Assembly: GCF_015706575.1 (NCBI RefSeq)
Contig: NW_024037063.1
Coordinates: 9,796,927-9,860,926 of the forward strand
Source: Patiria miniata
Taxonomy: Eukaryota; Echinodermata; Asteroidea; Valvatida; Asterinidae
Direction of reading: 5' to 3'
DNA length: 64,000 nt
The notes under the pieces were generated by a model, which was given only the letters and a program-made list of their open reading frames with translations, was not told the origin of the DNA and did not search any database. The translations under genes were made by a program, and so were the position numbers. Of this stretch, positions 53,301-55,998 are shown one piece after another; within the stretch, counting starts at the first letter, position 1; each line of letters starts with the position of its first letter.

Positions 53301-55998
53301 ACGCACCGAGACTCTCAAAATTGTGTACTATTCATGCACGGAGTCCATTTGCCTGAGTAATAATCCCCCCTGGAGTGAAAAAGAAAACCCCCACAAACCC
53401 TACGTTTAACATGTATTTATCTTTTTTGTCTTAAAAGCTATCAATGTTTGTGAAATTCACATCCTGTATCCGGTATTTACTTTAGCAGTTTTTAAATGAC
53501 CATGTATCATGACCTTCTCTGTGTTCTATAGGTGAGTGTCATGAGGGTAGAAGTTTATCCACCTCCACAATATGTCAATGCACCTTCAGCTGATGTCACT
53601 CGTAAGGTATGTTAAGTATAGACCAACATTGTATGCCAAAGAGAATGTAAAAAAAACAGTCATAGCCTACACTGAGAAAAAAAAACTATTCTCGTGTTCA
53701 ATAAGCATTATATATAGTATTTTTGGGTAAAGGTGAAGTTTTTTTGCATCCCTCCCATCTCTGCGTACAAAAAACTTGCAGTTAAGACGAACCAAAGAAA
53801 AGTAACTTCACCTCGGGAAACATGTGGGGAATTATACCGTTTTTACTTTTTCTGTAGTACAGCAAGTGCATTTATGTATTTAGAAAATAGGCACCATTTA
53901 TTTTGCAGGACAGAGGATCTAGTACTGTTTACCTTGCTTTTCTCTGGGAATGGGGAATATACATGAAGCATGCTGAACCCTTGAATTTGAAATTCCTTAT
54001 GTAAATGGAAGGTGTTTGCTTGAGGTTAGATAAGTATAGTGCATAGGTTTAAGTTTGTTAAAATAATACGGAAGGCATCAATTAAAGTCAATAAAGCTCT
54101 GTGTTGCAGTGCGTATTGGAATTTTCTCACTCTTTTTTTACAAACTGGAATTCAATGCGACATATACAGAAATATGTAGAGTGTAATTGTTTCACAACAG
54201 GTCAAAGACTTTGTGGAAGAGAATTTGCAGAAGTTGAAAACCATGTGGATTGAGCGAATCAAATATTGCATTAGTGTGCAGTGTCCTAATGAGAATGACA
54301 AGGTTACCCACTTTCTACCACTGGAAGAATGCTTGGAAAAGCCAGAAGTTGTCTGCCGCTTTGAGAATTCTCAAGTAGTCATCAAAACGGACAGATTCCA
54401 AGCCATGTTCAAGCAGGAAAGCTCCGAGGAAGAAGCTTCCGCTCGTGGTAAGTAAAGGCAGTGGCGTAAATCCGTGTCAGCGAGTGAGGGATGATAAAAT
54501 GCTAAAATTCCTGTCGAATAGGGGTGCGGGGCTCGACAACATAATGACACAAGGGGCACTTATAACAAAATGACACAAGGGGGCACTTGTATCTCAACCT
54601 AACATCAAAATGGTGCGTTTAAAGCTGTTGTTTTGTTTGTTCTCTGTTTTTTTTAGAACTGTTTAATTTATTTGGACTATTGGAAAGTTTTTGTTTTTGT
54701 TTTTTTGGGGGGGGGAATGATCCAATGCCCCCTCCCCCGTCTCCCGGTCATCAAGTGAATAGGGGGAATGTTATCCCCCCCCCCTCTCCTGGATTTACTC
54801 CCATGAGTGAAGGCATGCGATGATTGTTCTGCTTTTGATGATCCTGCTGCTGCTTTTAGTGCTCTTTGAGAACATAAGAAATAATACGAGTACAGAAGAT
54901 GTACCTGGCTCGGAGCAGGTTCATTACAACACCATTCTGTGTGATTTTATTTGGGCACATTATTGGCAATGTATCACATCAAAATGGCAAAAGACAAAAC
55001 ACTCACAAAAGTGGTGTTGGCGTCTTATTATGTGCCACATTTGTCTCATGCACTGATCCTGTAATTATACTGGTGCTGCCGCTTTTTTGAATTTGATGAT
55101 AAAGTGAGACAGATATGAAACCGTTTAGAAACAGAAACTCTTTAACAAGGGAAAGAGTCTCGGGAGTCTCAGGCTGCTATTTACATGAAGCTGGTTTTGT
55201 CGAGTAAAATTCCTCTGCTGATTCATGTAGCTTGAGGGTACCTCTTCAAAATACAGGAGGGCGCCCGTTGATATCCCTTGAACATTTCCAGATATTGACC
55301 CCTTAAAGCCCAAAGCGCCAAAGTCCCAGAAAAAATATAGTCCCTGGGATAAGGCCATTAATGATTATTATGATTAATCTTAACATAATTGTCTGTTGTA
55401 AATAGTATACCTTGCAACATCTGAAAATGATGCTTTCAAGTCTCACAGCCGGTATTTTTGCCTTCAAGCTAAAAAAAAACACTTATTTTTGGAGCTTATG
55501 TTTTTTGTTCCCTTAATACTGTATTCTTGCTTTCCTCGGTGCATTATACTGTGTTGAGATATGTTTTATCATTTTCTGTTAATTTTAACTGGAATGGCTA
55601 TTGGATTAAATATTATATTTTTGCGATGTTCAATTTGTTTTTATTGTTTTGCCCACACAGAGGATATACAGCCCATGAGTGATATCCATTTCAGACAGAT
55701 AGCGAAAGACATTGGTAACGAGTGGAAGCAATTGGCCTCATACCTTGGTATCAGAAAAGAAGAAGTTGACAAGATTGAGATAGATCACAGACAATCGGTC
55801 AATGAGCAAATATTCCAAATGCTGGTACTGTGGAGGCAAAAGCGTGGAAATAAAGTGAACGAGATGCGCAAAGAGCTCATCGATGCTCTAATACAGGTTG
55901 ACAGACGTGACCTAGCAGATAAAGTGCAGAATCGCTGTAAAGTAACTCGTCGGTATCGGTCGACTCAGAAGAGGAGATGTAGATGTCTTGTTTCATAG
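905..55998 (+). CDS. ROCO-family gene: ubiquitin-like / Death / Death / Roc / COR / Death / CAAX, 21 exons
   Basis: A spliced gene rebuilt from exons 905-1131, 1667-1841, 2535-2625, 4758-5018, 6988-7248, 19372-19516, 32853-32941, 34414-34475, 35487-35535, 35776-35966, 36311-36409, 37856-38053, 38366-38476, 38918-39058, 44577-44777, 50276-50431, 52182-52359, 52673-52833, 53532-53606, 54201-54447 and 55661-55998. The total is 3456 nt, 1151 residues plus stop; all phases match. Domains by residue: basic segment 1-75, ubiquitin-like 80-158, Death 165-251, identical Death 252-338, Roc about 363-650, COR about 690-980, Death about 1045-1125, polybasic CAAX tail to 1151. Roc-COR proteins are GTPases that dimerise through COR, and Death domains recruit partner Death domains, so a signalling scaffold is inferred. 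No start codon precedes 905 in frame (the first in-frame ATG is 1025), so 5' exons probably lie outside the window. No kinase or leucine-rich repeats are seen. Without the duplicated exon the product would be 1064 residues. Confidence 0.88.
1667..1841 (+). CDS. Exon 2: ubiquitin-like domain, first two thirds (residues 76-134)
   Basis: The acceptor is TTTCTCACTTACAG and the donor TTTCAG|GTGCTG. The peptide aligns to ubiquitin by eye: LQVFVRG matches the MQIFVKT strand, a helix carries [13 protein letters not shown] (compare ENVKAKIQDKEGI), then [14 protein letters not shown] (compare PPDQQRLIFAGKQ). It ends in phase 0, exactly where the ubiquitin fold would continue. Confidence 0.85.
1945..2228 (-). 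repeat. tRNA-derived SINE, minus strand
   Basis: Read on the minus strand, the head has a pol III A-box-like TGGTCTAGTGGTTACGG and a B box GGTTCGAACCC, followed by a body (TTGCCCTTAGGCAAGACACC, CTCTCTCCACCCAGG) that resembles the central part of the full SINE at 11796-12162. The 3' part decays into AT-rich sequence near 1950. It sits in the intron between exons 2 and 3. Confidence 0.7.
2535..2625 (+). CDS. Exon 3: end of the ubiquitin-like domain with GG motif (residues 135-164)
   Basis: Too short for routine ORF calling and read in a frame hidden under another open frame. After the acceptor ...GGTTCGTAG it reads [20 protein letters not shown] then [10 protein letters not shown], matching ubiquitin's DGRTLSDYNIQKESTLHL...LRGG end. 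The donor is ATTAG|GTAACT. It leaves one base (G) that combines with AA of either Death exon to give Glu. Confidence 0.85.
2776..3066 (-). repeat. 3' LTR of the short antisense LTR element
   Basis: About 290 bp, bounded by TG...CA on the minus strand and matched by the repeat at 4282-4570. This copy lies outside the 2230-bp tandem duplication. Confidence 0.7.
3430..3905. repeat. G/T-rich minisatellite (TTGTTCTTTGGTGTCGTTG units)
   Basis: Tandem, imperfect units of about 30 bp built on TTTGGTGTCGTTG and AACACGC recur across this stretch. The part from 3574 on is repeated at 5804-6135 by the tandem duplication. It lies within the short LTR element, and one breakpoint of the duplication falls in it. 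Confidence 0.75.
4282..4570 (-). repeat. 5' LTR of the short antisense LTR element
   Basis: Pairs with 2776-3066. Its minus-strand end abuts the tRNA-Ser-like primer site at about 4268-4280. It was copied by the tandem duplication to 6512-6800. Confidence 0.7.
4758..5018 (+). CDS. Exon 4: Death domain, copy A (residues 165-251)
   Basis: The acceptor is TTTTGCATTTCAG and the donor AAAAG|GTACGA. The 261-nt exon starts and ends in phase 1, so it can be repeated or skipped without changing frame. It encodes the Death-fold signature: [20 protein letters not shown], then the AWWKNQ helix, LKDALKAI and a final RREDLAQQV. The domain mediates homotypic binding in the family. The exon sits inside the 2230-bp tandem duplication and its translation is identical to that of exon 5. 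Confidence 0.92.
5309..5324 (-). promoter_or_regulatory. CTCF-like site (weak inference)
   Basis: On the minus strand CCGGCAGAGGGCGCCA matches the core of the animal CTCF consensus (GCAGRGGGCGC). It sits in a GC-rich patch (5220-5400) in the intron after the Death exon. Sequence match only. Confidence 0.35.
5479..5553 (+). tRNA. tRNA-Arg(TCT)-like sequence, probably a pseudogene
   Basis: A perfect 5-bp anticodon stem (CCTGA/TCAGG) closes a 7-base loop CTTCTAA with anticodon TCT. The T arm has a B-box-like GTGCGAATCT with one stem mismatch, and five of the seven acceptor pairs hold (GCTCA/TGAGC). The D arm is poor, so it is likely a decayed tRNA or a SINE head. Identical in both duplication units. 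Confidence 0.45.
6512..6800 (-). repeat. Second copy of the 5' LTR carried by the tandem duplication
   Basis: Same sequence as 4282-4570 at an offset of 2230 bp. It has no partner LTR of its own, because the duplication started inside the element. Confidence 0.8.
6988..7248 (+). CDS. Exon 5: Death domain, copy B from tandem duplication (residues 252-338)
   Basis: Identical to exon 4 at nucleotide level, offset by 2230 bp, with the same acceptor and donor. Splicing exon 4 to 5 gives K-E at the join and keeps frame; splicing exon 5 to 6 gives K-D. Whether both exons enter one mRNA cannot be told from genomic DNA alone. Alternatives are mutually exclusive use or an assembly duplication. Confidence 0.85.
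7539..7554 (-). promoter_or_regulatory. CTCF-like site, duplicated copy
   Basis: Exact copy of the motif at 5309-5324, carried by the tandem duplication. Confidence 0.35.
7709..7783 (+). tRNA. tRNA-Arg(TCT)-like sequence, duplicated copy
   Basis: Same sequence as 5479-5553, copied by the 2230-bp duplication. Confidence 0.45.
8137..8280. repeat. Short direct repeat pair
   Basis: CATCACGGAACTCCGATGGG followed by GGTTGTT occurs twice, starting near 8138 and 8254. Nothing else is recognised between. Confidence 0.6.
8330..8945. repeat. CCATGG-rich minisatellite
   Basis: About twenty imperfect units of roughly 30 bp built on CCATGGTGTTCCCATGGTGT and a spacer CCATAAAATCC. The core CCATGG is self-complementary. 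Open frames across it are low-complexity shadows. Confidence 0.85.
8956..9487. mobile_element. Non-autonomous DNA element with ~24-bp terminal inverted repeats
   Basis: The left end TTAAAGGGAATATACAGCAT is matched by the inverted right end TTAAAGGGAATGTACATCAT (21 of 24 bases over the full arm). The interior of about 490 bp encodes nothing. Target duplication not resolved. Confidence 0.5.
9490..9610. repeat. 12-bp class minisatellite (CTCCTCTGGGGT)
   Basis: Ten or so units of CTCCTCTGGGTT/CTCCTCTGGGGT in a row. All three forward frames and two reverse ones stay open across it, giving repeat peptides (for example PEETPEE on minus). I regard these as by-products. Confidence 0.8.
9749..10203. 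mobile_element. Fold-back element, copy 1
   Basis: Inverted arms of about 210 bp: CGGTTCACCATGACGGATCA pairs with the reverse of the TGGTGAACCGACATGG region near 10160-10185, and GTACAAAATACAGTTTGT with ACAATCTGTATTTTGTAA. No coding capacity. A tRNA-like scrap lies just before it, as before copy 2. Confidence 0.7.
10553..10640 (-). repeat. tRNA-like SINE head fragment, minus strand
   Basis: Minus strand: an A-box-like TTGGTCTATCGGTTAAGACA and a B-box-like GGATTCGAATCTCACC at roughly tRNA spacing. A more decayed form occurs near 9640-9690. Confidence 0.5.
10698..11106. mobile_element. Fold-back element, copy 2
   Basis: Same family and orientation as 9749-10203, again preceded by the tRNA-like scrap and the phrase AAAGTACCGGCGACAAT. 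The two copies and flanks form a diverged tandem repeat of about 0.9 kb. Confidence 0.7.
11370..11475. repeat. Dispersed repeat (GGCTGGCCAACCCCTGTCC family), copy 1
   Basis: The stretch from TAGATCGAGTCCGAGAC to GGAAATGGCTGGCCAACCCC recurs at 12970-13060 and 16262-16365 with moderate divergence. Family unknown. Confidence 0.65.
11796..12162 (-). repeat. Full-length tRNA-derived SINE, minus strand
   Basis: On the minus strand: head GAGTGCTGTGGCCTTGTGGT with a B box GGGTTCGAATCCTGG, then a body with TGCCCTTGAGCAAGGCAC and CTTCTCTCCATTCAGGGG, then an end rich in GTAAGCGCTGTG and an (ATT)n tail at 11796-11814. The 'CTTGAGCAAGGCAC' body is widely shared by SINEs of marine deuterostomes. Confidence 0.82.
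12340..12905. repeat. Diverged intronic repeat block, copy 1 (truncated)
   Basis: Shares ACGACAAAGGCAAATTTATA, AAACAGCAACATGATT and the TTTCAGAATAAAACGGTATG end with copies at 14955-15465, 15680-16210 and 17620-18135. This copy contains the MITE. Confidence 0.7.
12391..12710. mobile_element. MITE with ATGGGCGTCGC inverted ends and a polypurine core
   Basis: The ends ATGGGCGTCGC (12393) and GCGACGCCCAT (12698-12708) are perfect inverted repeats, flanked by AAGTAA on both sides. Related unoccupied sites at about 15330, 16040 and 17975 read ACAAGTAAAAGTGC or similar. The core includes poly-G and a (GGAAGAAAAAA)n tract at 12448-12555. Confidence 0.78.
12970..13060. repeat. Dispersed repeat (GGCTGGCCAACCCCTGTCC family), copy 2
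   Basis: Matches 11370-11475 and 16262-16365. It follows block copy 1 in the same order as copy 3 follows the 15680-16210 block, so both travelled together. Confidence 0.65.
13420..13515. repeat. (AAGTC)n-like simple repeat
   Basis: Irregular tandem AAGTC/CAAGTCTC units. A second tract of the same kind lies at 14195-14290. Confidence 0.75.
14195..14350. repeat. (AAGTC)n / (GAGTC)n simple repeat with perfect palindrome
   Basis: AAGTC units pass into ACTCGAGTC units. At 14300-14324 GCGACTCGAGTC-C-GACTCGAGTCGC forms a perfect 12-bp-arm hairpin. Confidence 0.75.
14359..14830. repeat. Diverged repeat segment matching 16615-16920
   Basis: Shared phrases include TACTTTTTACACAGA, CCTACGGTAGTATTCCGTGA, AGCGTCAGATATGG and GGTTAACTACGGTATTG. 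This copy carries extra sequence near 14495-14660. Confidence 0.65.
14955..15465. repeat. Diverged intronic repeat block, copy 2
   Basis: Begins near AATTATTGTTTGAAGTGAAG and ends near the CACCTATTTCAGAATGAG phrase. Parallels the 15680-16210 and 17620-18135 blocks. Confidence 0.65.
15465..15590. repeat. Small hairpin element with ACCTATGTTCCC arms and telomere-like loop
   Basis: CCAATACCTATGTTCCC pairs with GGGGAACATAGGTATTGG. The loop contains a run of degenerate CCCTAAC/CCCTTAC units (15493-15530). The right arm is partly doubled. Confidence 0.65.
15680..16210. repeat. Diverged intronic repeat block, copy 3
   Basis: Shares long runs with 17620-18135, for example GATAAACGTGC, CTAATTAAGAAAGAAT and GTGCAATATCGGTGTAAAAC. 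No coding capacity. Confidence 0.7.
16262..16365. repeat. Dispersed repeat (GGCTGGCCAACCCCTGTCC family), copy 3
   Basis: Matches 11370-11475 and 12970-13060. Confidence 0.65.
16615..16920. repeat. Diverged repeat segment matching 14359-14830
   Basis: Same phrase order as the earlier copy; it ends at CCCTATTGGCAATTCATATT. The next ~690 bases (to 17610) are AT-rich and hold nothing I recognise. Confidence 0.65.
17620..18135. repeat. Diverged intronic repeat block, copy 4
   Basis: Closest by eye to 15680-16210 and ends at the same AATAAAACGGTATG phrase. Together the copies show repeated segmental duplication inside this intron. Confidence 0.7.
18952..19263. mobile_element. MITE with GGGCAAGTTCGGGCAAGGAC inverted ends
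   Basis: The left end GGGGCAAGTTCGCGCAAGGA matches the inverted right end GGGCCAAGTTCGGGCAAGGA, with inner TTGGTCGACTAA / TTAGTCGACTAG arms. It is about 310 bp, non-coding, and lies 108 bp upstream of the Roc P-loop exon. Confidence 0.7.
19372..19516 (+). CDS. Exon 6: Roc GTPase P-loop exon (residues 339-386)
   Basis: The acceptor is TTTTTATTCTAG and the donor GAAAG|GTCTGT. It encodes a basic linker ([16 protein letters not shown]) and then the first Roc strand and P-loop, [18 protein letters not shown], with the Walker A pattern GxxxxGKT at about residues 370-377. The entering phase matches the Death exon donor (G + AC = Asp). Confidence 0.92.
19517..21000. other. Intron sequence, nothing recognised except a short repeat
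   Basis: CCACTTTTGAGG and CTACTTTTGAGG phrases repeat about 130 bp apart (near 19740 and 19869). A 189-codon minus-strand open frame at 20128-20697 has no recognised domain and no supporting splice or start context. Confidence 0.4.
21193..21327. mobile_element. Short MITE with 26-bp near-perfect inverted arms
   Basis: ATGTTGCAACCTGACGCCAC at 21199-21218 is matched by GTGGCGTCAGGTTGCAACAT at 21301-21320. The spacer is about 80 bp. It is nested in a region with GTCGGGTCAGGTCGG-type words. Confidence 0.75.
21977..23275 (+). repeat. 5' LTR of the gypsy element
   Basis: TG...CA ends. It contains an internal direct repeat of about 100 bp (22118-22220 and 23126-23220) around a ~0.9-kb segment, and both LTRs share this arrangement. 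Confidence 0.95.
23500..24780 (+). CDS. gag of the gypsy element (426 aa)
   Basis: A single open frame. The C-terminal part holds a CCHC zinc knuckle, [14 protein letters not shown] (C-x2-C-x4-H-x4-C), typical of nucleocapsid. The N-terminal part is helical and charged with no named family. Gag builds the particle in this family. It sits between the primer site and pol. Confidence 0.88.
   Translation: MAESAQDVCQRLIEQVSQLSLLQLQEVCKHLDLPGYQEVECPKALRRKVSRNLLREELEEKEDEGLSLYTDLRDFLKQIVVAENLPAADLKPEQKPSTTTKLDTTPASLMTLTRREFKISGQIGEPGQRDRLSFSSLAHQIESGRAKGHKEREIVEAVIRAVVPGSALRSYLEGRAGLTLPVLRHILRAHYQEKDATELYHRLSRLAQDSKESAQSFLVRALDLKQKVIFASQESGSGLKYDPTLVQNMFLHALLTGFRSESVKNELRSLLQDPSTTDELLFEKVNTAASHEMERQEKLHSKSVSVHEVQQYESSQEAVKRKPKEGTLMTDIAELKAGIMEIATMRKQLDSLQESLNTPANQNHQLRRPSSGRPLKRGCRHCQQNGNGDTCDHCFKCGSSEHYARGCRTRSSQSGNEQGLLPRDGQ
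24810..29750 (+). CDS. pol polyprotein of the gypsy element (1646 aa)
   Basis: Order: aspartic protease (WDTGAQVSI near 24911), reverse transcriptase (YLDDVLVYS near 26299), RNase H ([15 protein letters not shown] near 26838), integrase with an HHCC finger (27630-27750) and a catalytic core (27810-28130). This protease-RT-RNaseH-integrase order defines Ty3/gypsy. After integrase comes a long Pro/Val/Glu-rich tail (PVPVPA repeats, 28900-29250) and a 135-bp in-frame unit present twice. The frame differs from gag, a common layout in the group. Confidence 0.93.
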   Translation: MCCVSPSKQTAVTRLIGKRCLVSCMIEGVKTQALWDTGAQVSIIPSHWKETHLPGLKLRPLSELLGGDDLSLTAANGTGIPFEGWLDLAFQLTVGHSRVISVPVLVANGITGVPIIGYNVIEEVVQGGDERSLPSEAVRAAFPSMRKSEVMALTSLIQQETSGDIGDVVVGRQSITIPKQGAAIVPCQVKTEQLTQGNFALFEPAVTMILPEDLHVDPAIVQLKKGRGTSCKVFILVSNLASRDVVLRRRTPLGSLELIDTLHTLPSQAHEARNSHVKGVNSISTAKCDDATWVPPVDVSHLTESQRQAAIQMLKEEAAAFAKDDNDLGCIEDLQMHIRLKDDEPVQKTYMSVPPPLYREVKSYLKDMLDRGWIEKSESSFSSPVVCVRKKDGSLRLCIDYRQLNQKTIPDRQPIPRIQDVLDSLGGNCWFSTLDQGKAYHQGFMAEKSRQATAFITPWGLYQWNRIPFGLMNAPAVFQRAMETCLDGLVGEVAVVYLDDVLVYSNTFEGHLENLRQVLRRFQDRGVKLKPSKCSLMKNEVRYLGRIISSEGHKMDPADIAAVETLRDKKPSTVGELRKLLGLLGYYRQYIQNFSKRAKGLYELLRSPSAGNTTSNGNRAPPKKPPPNSKSSKCKNQVPSKQPISWESEHQHVLEDLLDCLTHPPVMGFPDHEKPFILHTDASNNGLGAVLYQEQEGKMRVIGYGSRTLSPAEKNYNLHSGKLEFLALKWAITEKFRDYLYYAPSFTVYTDNNPLTYILSSAKLNATGHRWVAELADFNFKIKYRPGKSNTDADVLSRMPLDFETYRAQCTSEVSTTHLGATIAAVRADSSGCFPWIDALSASTSNPDDSVMSSHHVSTRELKAAQRDDNTIGRAIQFLESGHRPTRQDRMTELPNTVALLREWDKLELDVEGILHRRSGGKKQLVLPLKYHRSVYKELHEEMGHLGAERVIHLARDRFFWPHMQRDIEHYVSNVCRCLQQRKPNRPTRDPLCSIVTTSPFEMVSIDFLHLERSVGGYEYILVVMDHFTRFAQAYPTTNKSGRTVAEKIFNDFVLRFGFPHKLHHDQGREFENQLFRRLQQLSGITPSRTTPYHPQGNGQVERFNRTLLGMLRTLPEREKSRWKESLNKVVHAYNCTRSDATGFSPFYLLYGRPPRLPIDLTFGLSQAKEPPKNHQEYSQRWRRQMEEAYEAARRNADKSAARGKRQYDRKMQSTVLQPGDRVLVRNLRETGGPGKLRAHWESEVHTVVKRLSDDSPVYELRPERGQGRNRTLHRNLLLPCNDLLLEAPTVSIKTRPTTATFARPAPEASVQQDPSDTDSEAEYVLQMPTPSSNTNCPAVNTSGLNHDAEVFLPMGDIGNEEVADDPVAAAPEPAAVAHDEPVPVLVPAAVIPAPAPEPVPVPVPAAANPAPVPKPEPVPVPAAVGPAPVLEPEPIPAPAVVGPTPVPEPVAEPVAEPIAVPDPVVPDPATVLEHGVSSEEVPGQEPVVPAPEAEVDPGLHGDAGPYPARQRQPPQRLTYEQLGQPLQTPGGVNGVMAAGLFTGLHGDAGPYPARQRQPPQRLTYEQLGQPLQTPGGVNGVMAAGLFTGPHPSVLWPQVPMMPQPFPMPWAPQPMQWSTPMMSWPNQQVPMLPWQQWYQQPTCQQS
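29304..29573 (+). repeat. 135-bp direct repeat at the end of pol
   Basis: Two identical 135-bp units (29304-29438 and 29439-29573) encode 45 residues each, beginning [19 protein letters not shown]. They keep frame, so this is a recent in-frame duplication in a tail without a known domain. Confidence 0.9.
29891..31190 (+). repeat. 3' LTR of the gypsy element
   Basis: Near-identical to 21977-23275; followed by the CTAT target repeat. Confidence 0.95.
31191..32852. other. Intron between gypsy element and Roc switch I exon, no gene seen
   Basis: Mostly AT-rich. A CpG-rich patch at 31570-31760 holds an ATTGG and a CCAAT word, but I see no further promoter evidence. A 96-codon minus-strand frame over it is not supported. 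Confidence 0.4.
32853..32941 (+). CDS. Exon 7: Roc switch I exon (residues 387-416)
   Basis: A small exon with acceptor TTTATTTTTACAG and donor AAGAG|GTAGAC. The AG left by exon 6 plus T gives Ser, followed by [11 protein letters not shown], the typical Roc switch I (G2) motif with its Thr. It leaves one base that makes GGT with the next exon. It lies 13.3 kb from the P-loop exon because a young LTR retrotransposon and other repeats fill the intron. Confidence 0.9.
33310..33975. mobile_element. Large fold-back element, arms ~260 bp
   Basis: The left arm (about 33310-33577) and right arm (about 33703-33975) are inverted copies at roughly 80 percent by eye. Examples are CTTGATATTTAGCCCAGCAA against GGCCTAAATATCAAG, and ACACCCTAAAGTTGCGT against GCAACTTTAGGGTATAAT. 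The spacer is about 125 bp and non-coding. It lies in the intron between exons 7 and 8. Confidence 0.78.
34414..34475 (+). CDS. Exon 8: Roc segment after switch I (residues 417-437)
   Basis: The acceptor is GTATATTTATAG and the donor GGCAAA|GTAAGT. It encodes [20 protein letters not shown] and a final Lys, part of a hydrophilic insert between G2 and G3. A second AG at 34425-34426 would also splice in phase if exon 7 were skipped, but that isoform would lack switch I. Confidence 0.75.
35487..35535 (+). CDS. Exon 9: Ser/Gln-rich Roc insert (residues 438-453)
   Basis: A 49-nt exon, [16 protein letters not shown], between acceptor GATGACCAG and donor GCAG|GTTAGT. Its phases (0 in, 1 out) match both neighbours. 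Low complexity; probably a loop between G2 and G3. Confidence 0.72.
35776..35966 (+). CDS. Exon 10: Roc G3 (DFAGQ) exon (residues 454-517)
   Basis: The acceptor is TATACGATAG and the donor CACCAG|GTAAGT. It ends with [17 protein letters not shown], the DxxGQ switch II motif of Roc and other small GTPases, preceded by a basic region. Confidence 0.92.
36311..36409 (+). CDS. Exon 11: Roc core strand (residues 518-550)
   Basis: A phase 0-0 exon of 99 nt after CTGTTTGTAG, donor GAT|GTAAGC. It reads [20 protein letters not shown], the usual Roc strand and helix after switch II. Confidence 0.92.
36410..37855. other. Intron 11-12, no gene seen
   Basis: AT-rich. Only a short ATTCCAG/ATTCCAGATT tandem word near 37617-37640 and the palindromic ATGTACAT word at 37343 and 37479 stand out. 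Confidence 0.4.
37856..38053 (+). CDS. Exon 12: Roc G4 exon (residues 551-616)
   Basis: Acceptor ATTCCACCAG, donor TTG|GTGAGT, phase 0-0. It contains [12 protein letters not shown] and then [11 protein letters not shown], the G4 position. The canonical N/T-K/H-x-D ends in Asn here instead of Asp. Confidence 0.92.
38366..38476 (+). CDS. Exon 13: Roc C-terminal part (residues 617-653)
   Basis: Acceptor TTAAGTGTAG, donor AAAG|GTATTT, phase 0-0. It encodes [20 protein letters not shown] followed by [15 protein letters not shown], where the FYSVEN motif occupies the G5 strand region. Confidence 0.9.
38700..38815. repeat. Possible short inverted-repeat element
   Basis: AAGGGATAGTTGGACTCAAT and ATTGAATATCCCTT form imperfect inverted ends about 110 bp apart, in the intron between exons 13 and 14. 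Weak evidence. Confidence 0.35.
38918..39058 (+). CDS. Exon 14: Roc-COR junction (residues 654-700)
   Basis: Acceptor TCCTGAAACAG, donor AAGCAG|GTACTA, phase 0-0. It encodes the last Roc helix ([20 protein letters not shown]) and the start of COR (IPLEWLTF). Confidence 0.9.
40143..40573 (+). mobile_element. MITE-like element with GGGTGCAGRCCAG inverted ends, copy 1
   Basis: The left end GGGGTGCAGACCAGAAAATA and right end TTTTTACTGGCCTGCACCC are inverted copies. The body (for example CCTCAGTGGAAATTACGC, AAGGGCCCACTTTCATCC) recurs in inverse orientation at 61521-61994. No coding capacity. Confidence 0.7.
40711..40730. repeat. Poly-A run
   Basis: About 20 A residues just before the LINE coding region; it may mark the junction with an older insertion. 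Confidence 0.8.
40768..43824 (+). CDS. LINE ORF2: endonuclease-reverse transcriptase
   Basis: Open for 1018 codons (906 from the first ATG at 41104). Near the start (40957-40983) is GDINPNPGP, a 2A-like or conserved LINE leader motif. The endonuclease shows [15 protein letters not shown] (catalytic Glu), GDFT in place of the usual GDFN, and SDHLAV (Asp-His). The reverse transcriptase shows [31 protein letters not shown] and FADDILLY (43009-43032). The C-terminal end reads [14 protein letters not shown]. Such enzymes nick DNA and copy their RNA at the nick. The N-to-T change at GDFN (equivalent to Asn212 of APE1) may weaken the nuclease even though the frame is intact. Confidence 0.88.
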   Translation: MPVAGYDAYYEFGEGIPVDVSTESRLFLQKSTFCHVVIKGFSKARTLYYKNSIPTFSVPLLLCGDINPNPGPGTNRSEAHGKNISCLLCNTRSIRSKGPELEAFLSSTSPDILCLTETWLSPADTDGVLGFPDDYVIIRRDRCQGRRGGGILAAVKSSLSPTRLCVPGHDDLELVWVSLKLGFETWLLGLLYRPPSSSAAFWTKLKEAIESHHIDGNDGCFIVGDFTVDLCPAQTSSPHRTRLLDIADDFNLEQLVTSVTRPNHSQNNSSQGSIIDLVFTNHADHVFSVSTAPNPVNSDHLAVNIIFRSSQPPPRPAVLRSFLQTQRGDFEHLRQLIHLIPWSAFIDSRDINQSADNFLILFDAAIRDSIPRVTKRRSRCSPWITPELKKLINRKHKLFNLARRSGLLIDWNLYKTVRNKLQTSVRRAYWLYVNKLFESNDNRRQFWSFVRSRKQSPPPPSFSHNDRKITHPDEITSAFSDYFSSVCKPSGPVPHIPPPCSLPIPCLTHIDASVGQIAALLRNLPSNKSPGPDGILPGILNKIAPDISHPLSLLFGASLNAGVLPDTWRCANITPVHKKGDKSLLTNYRPVALTSVMCKVLERIISQAINDHLTKFALLNPIQHGFVKHRSCVTQLVNIHHSWSSTLDRRRPPRVDAIFLDMSKAFDTMPHHTLLEKLATTFNVRGELWHWIRSFLTGRRQRVLFRGGVSPWVDVTSGVPQGSVLGPLLFNLFVNDISNSVSSICVLFADDILLYRDIQCSNDQVELQLDLNSLNHWCDLNDMTFNTSKTKVMHINRSRHVNPPVYKLGNTPLITTNSYQYLGLTIDANLSWTTHISCIVARANRLLGFIRTVARGSSPKAIFALYKSLVLPILEYGLPAWHPHTSILQRKLEKVQRTATRLALGQRRGEMSYEDRLQRLNWHPLTLRRNYLLCSFVFKVLYGLSTCESLRSNIVINTRHIDSLTFRHLPARTDSLLHSPSRRFPRLWDNIPSHIRDAAVICPLTTFLRQLKDVCLNV
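44290..44330 (+). repeat. (AAT)n microsatellite, LINE 3' tail
   Basis: AATAATAAT run directly after GAGGTCGAATAAATAAT, consistent with LINE target-primed insertion. Confidence 0.85.
44340..44372. repeat. Short perfect hairpin
   Basis: TGCCGTGTC and GACACGGCA arms around a 14-base loop just past the LINE tail. Purpose unknown. Confidence 0.6.
44577..44777 (+). CDS. Exon 15: COR domain, N-terminal winged-helix part (residues 701-767)
   Basis: Acceptor GATGCTAG, donor GAACAG|GTAAGT, phase 0-0. It shows the COR hallmark: [14 protein letters not shown] and then [23 protein letters not shown] of about 3.6 kb fills the intron just upstream. Confidence 0.92.
45100..47060 (-). mobile_element. Decayed LINE (second family), minus strand
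   Basis: On the minus strand, 46600-46540 reads [12 protein letters not shown] (start of an APE-type endonuclease) and 46030-45790 reads [10 protein letters not shown]...[20 protein letters not shown], which parallels the 'LTISL-KTE...VD-F-YLGS' segment after the FADD motif of this LINE class. The rest is broken by stops and frame shifts. It includes a 32-bp tandem repeat at about 45902-45965. It lies in the intron between exons 15 and 16. Confidence 0.6.
47070..50275. other. Intron 15-16 remainder, no gene seen
   Basis: Contains a doubled word GTCAGCACGAAAAGCTAGAT (near 48384 and 48431) and (GAGTCC)n tracts at 49025-49055 and 49315-49460. No exon with matching phase was found. Confidence 0.45.
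49015..49465. repeat. (GAGTCC)n simple repeat tracts
   Basis: GAGTCCGAGTCCGAGTC and related CGAGTCC/CAAGTCC units occur in two clusters about 270 bp apart. Same word family as 13420-14350. Confidence 0.75.
50276..50431 (+). CDS. Exon 16: COR domain (residues 768-819)
   Basis: Acceptor TTGTTCCCAATGGAG, donor GATGAG|GTATGT, phase 0-0. It encodes [19 protein letters not shown] then [17 protein letters not shown], the regular COR helix order (a G-I-L turn, then M-x-x-F-x-L-C). Confidence 0.9.
51137..52040. mobile_element. Fold-back element, arms ~200 bp, ~500-bp loop
   Basis: GCTTGTCACGCTCCAGCCA (51187) faces TGGGTGGAGCGTGACAAGC (about 51988), and CATCGTGCAAGAGGTTTCAA faces TTGGAATCCTCTTGCATGAT. 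TACACAGA words form the ends. Non-coding; located in the intron between exons 16 and 17. Confidence 0.75.
52182..52359 (+). CDS. Exon 17: COR linker and second half (residues 820-878)
   Basis: Acceptor TTTTCCAACTTAG, donor CCCTG|GTAATA. A Ser/Thr/Pro/Gln-rich linker includes YYVPSMLR, the conserved COR 'VPSLL' position, then [11 protein letters not shown]. It leaves one base for the next exon (GAT, Asp). Confidence 0.9.
52560..52640 (-). repeat. tRNA-like SINE scrap, minus strand
   Basis: Minus strand carries a B-box-like GCAAGTTCAAACCCCGCT. Only a fragment; it lies just upstream of the exon 18 acceptor. Confidence 0.4.
52673..52833 (+). CDS. Exon 18: COR C-terminal half (residues 879-932)
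   Basis: Acceptor CCCTTTTTTCCAG, donor ATCAAA|GTAAGT. It reads [14 protein letters not shown] and then [19 protein letters not shown], the usual COR strand pattern after 'FLP-G-x-F/H-x-R'. Confidence 0.9.
53532..53606 (+). CDS. Exon 19: COR end (residues 933-957)
   Basis: A 75-nt exon, phase 0-0, between TGTTCTATAG and CGTAAG|GTATGT, reading [20 protein letters not shown] and DVTRK. Short, but both splice sites are strong and the phases fit. Confidence 0.82.
54201..54447 (+). CDS. Exon 20: post-COR region (residues 958-1039)
   Basis: Acceptor TTTCACAACAG, donor CTCGTG|GTAAGT. It encodes a helix ([20 protein letters not shown]), a stretch with [10 protein letters not shown], and an acidic/Ser linker ([11 protein letters not shown]). 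It leaves one base for the final exon (GAG, Glu). Confidence 0.88.
55661..55998 (+). CDS. Exon 21: C-terminal Death domain, polybasic tail and CAAX box (residues 1040-1151)
   Basis: Acceptor TTGCCCACACAG; stop TAG at 55996-55998. The Death domain reads [20 protein letters not shown], then [17 protein letters not shown] and [10 protein letters not shown], and differs in sequence from the duplicated Death exon. The tail is very basic ([15 protein letters not shown]) and ends CLVS, a CAAX prenylation signal with an extra Cys two residues before it. By known CAAX rules a final Ser favours farnesylation. Confidence 0.9.
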
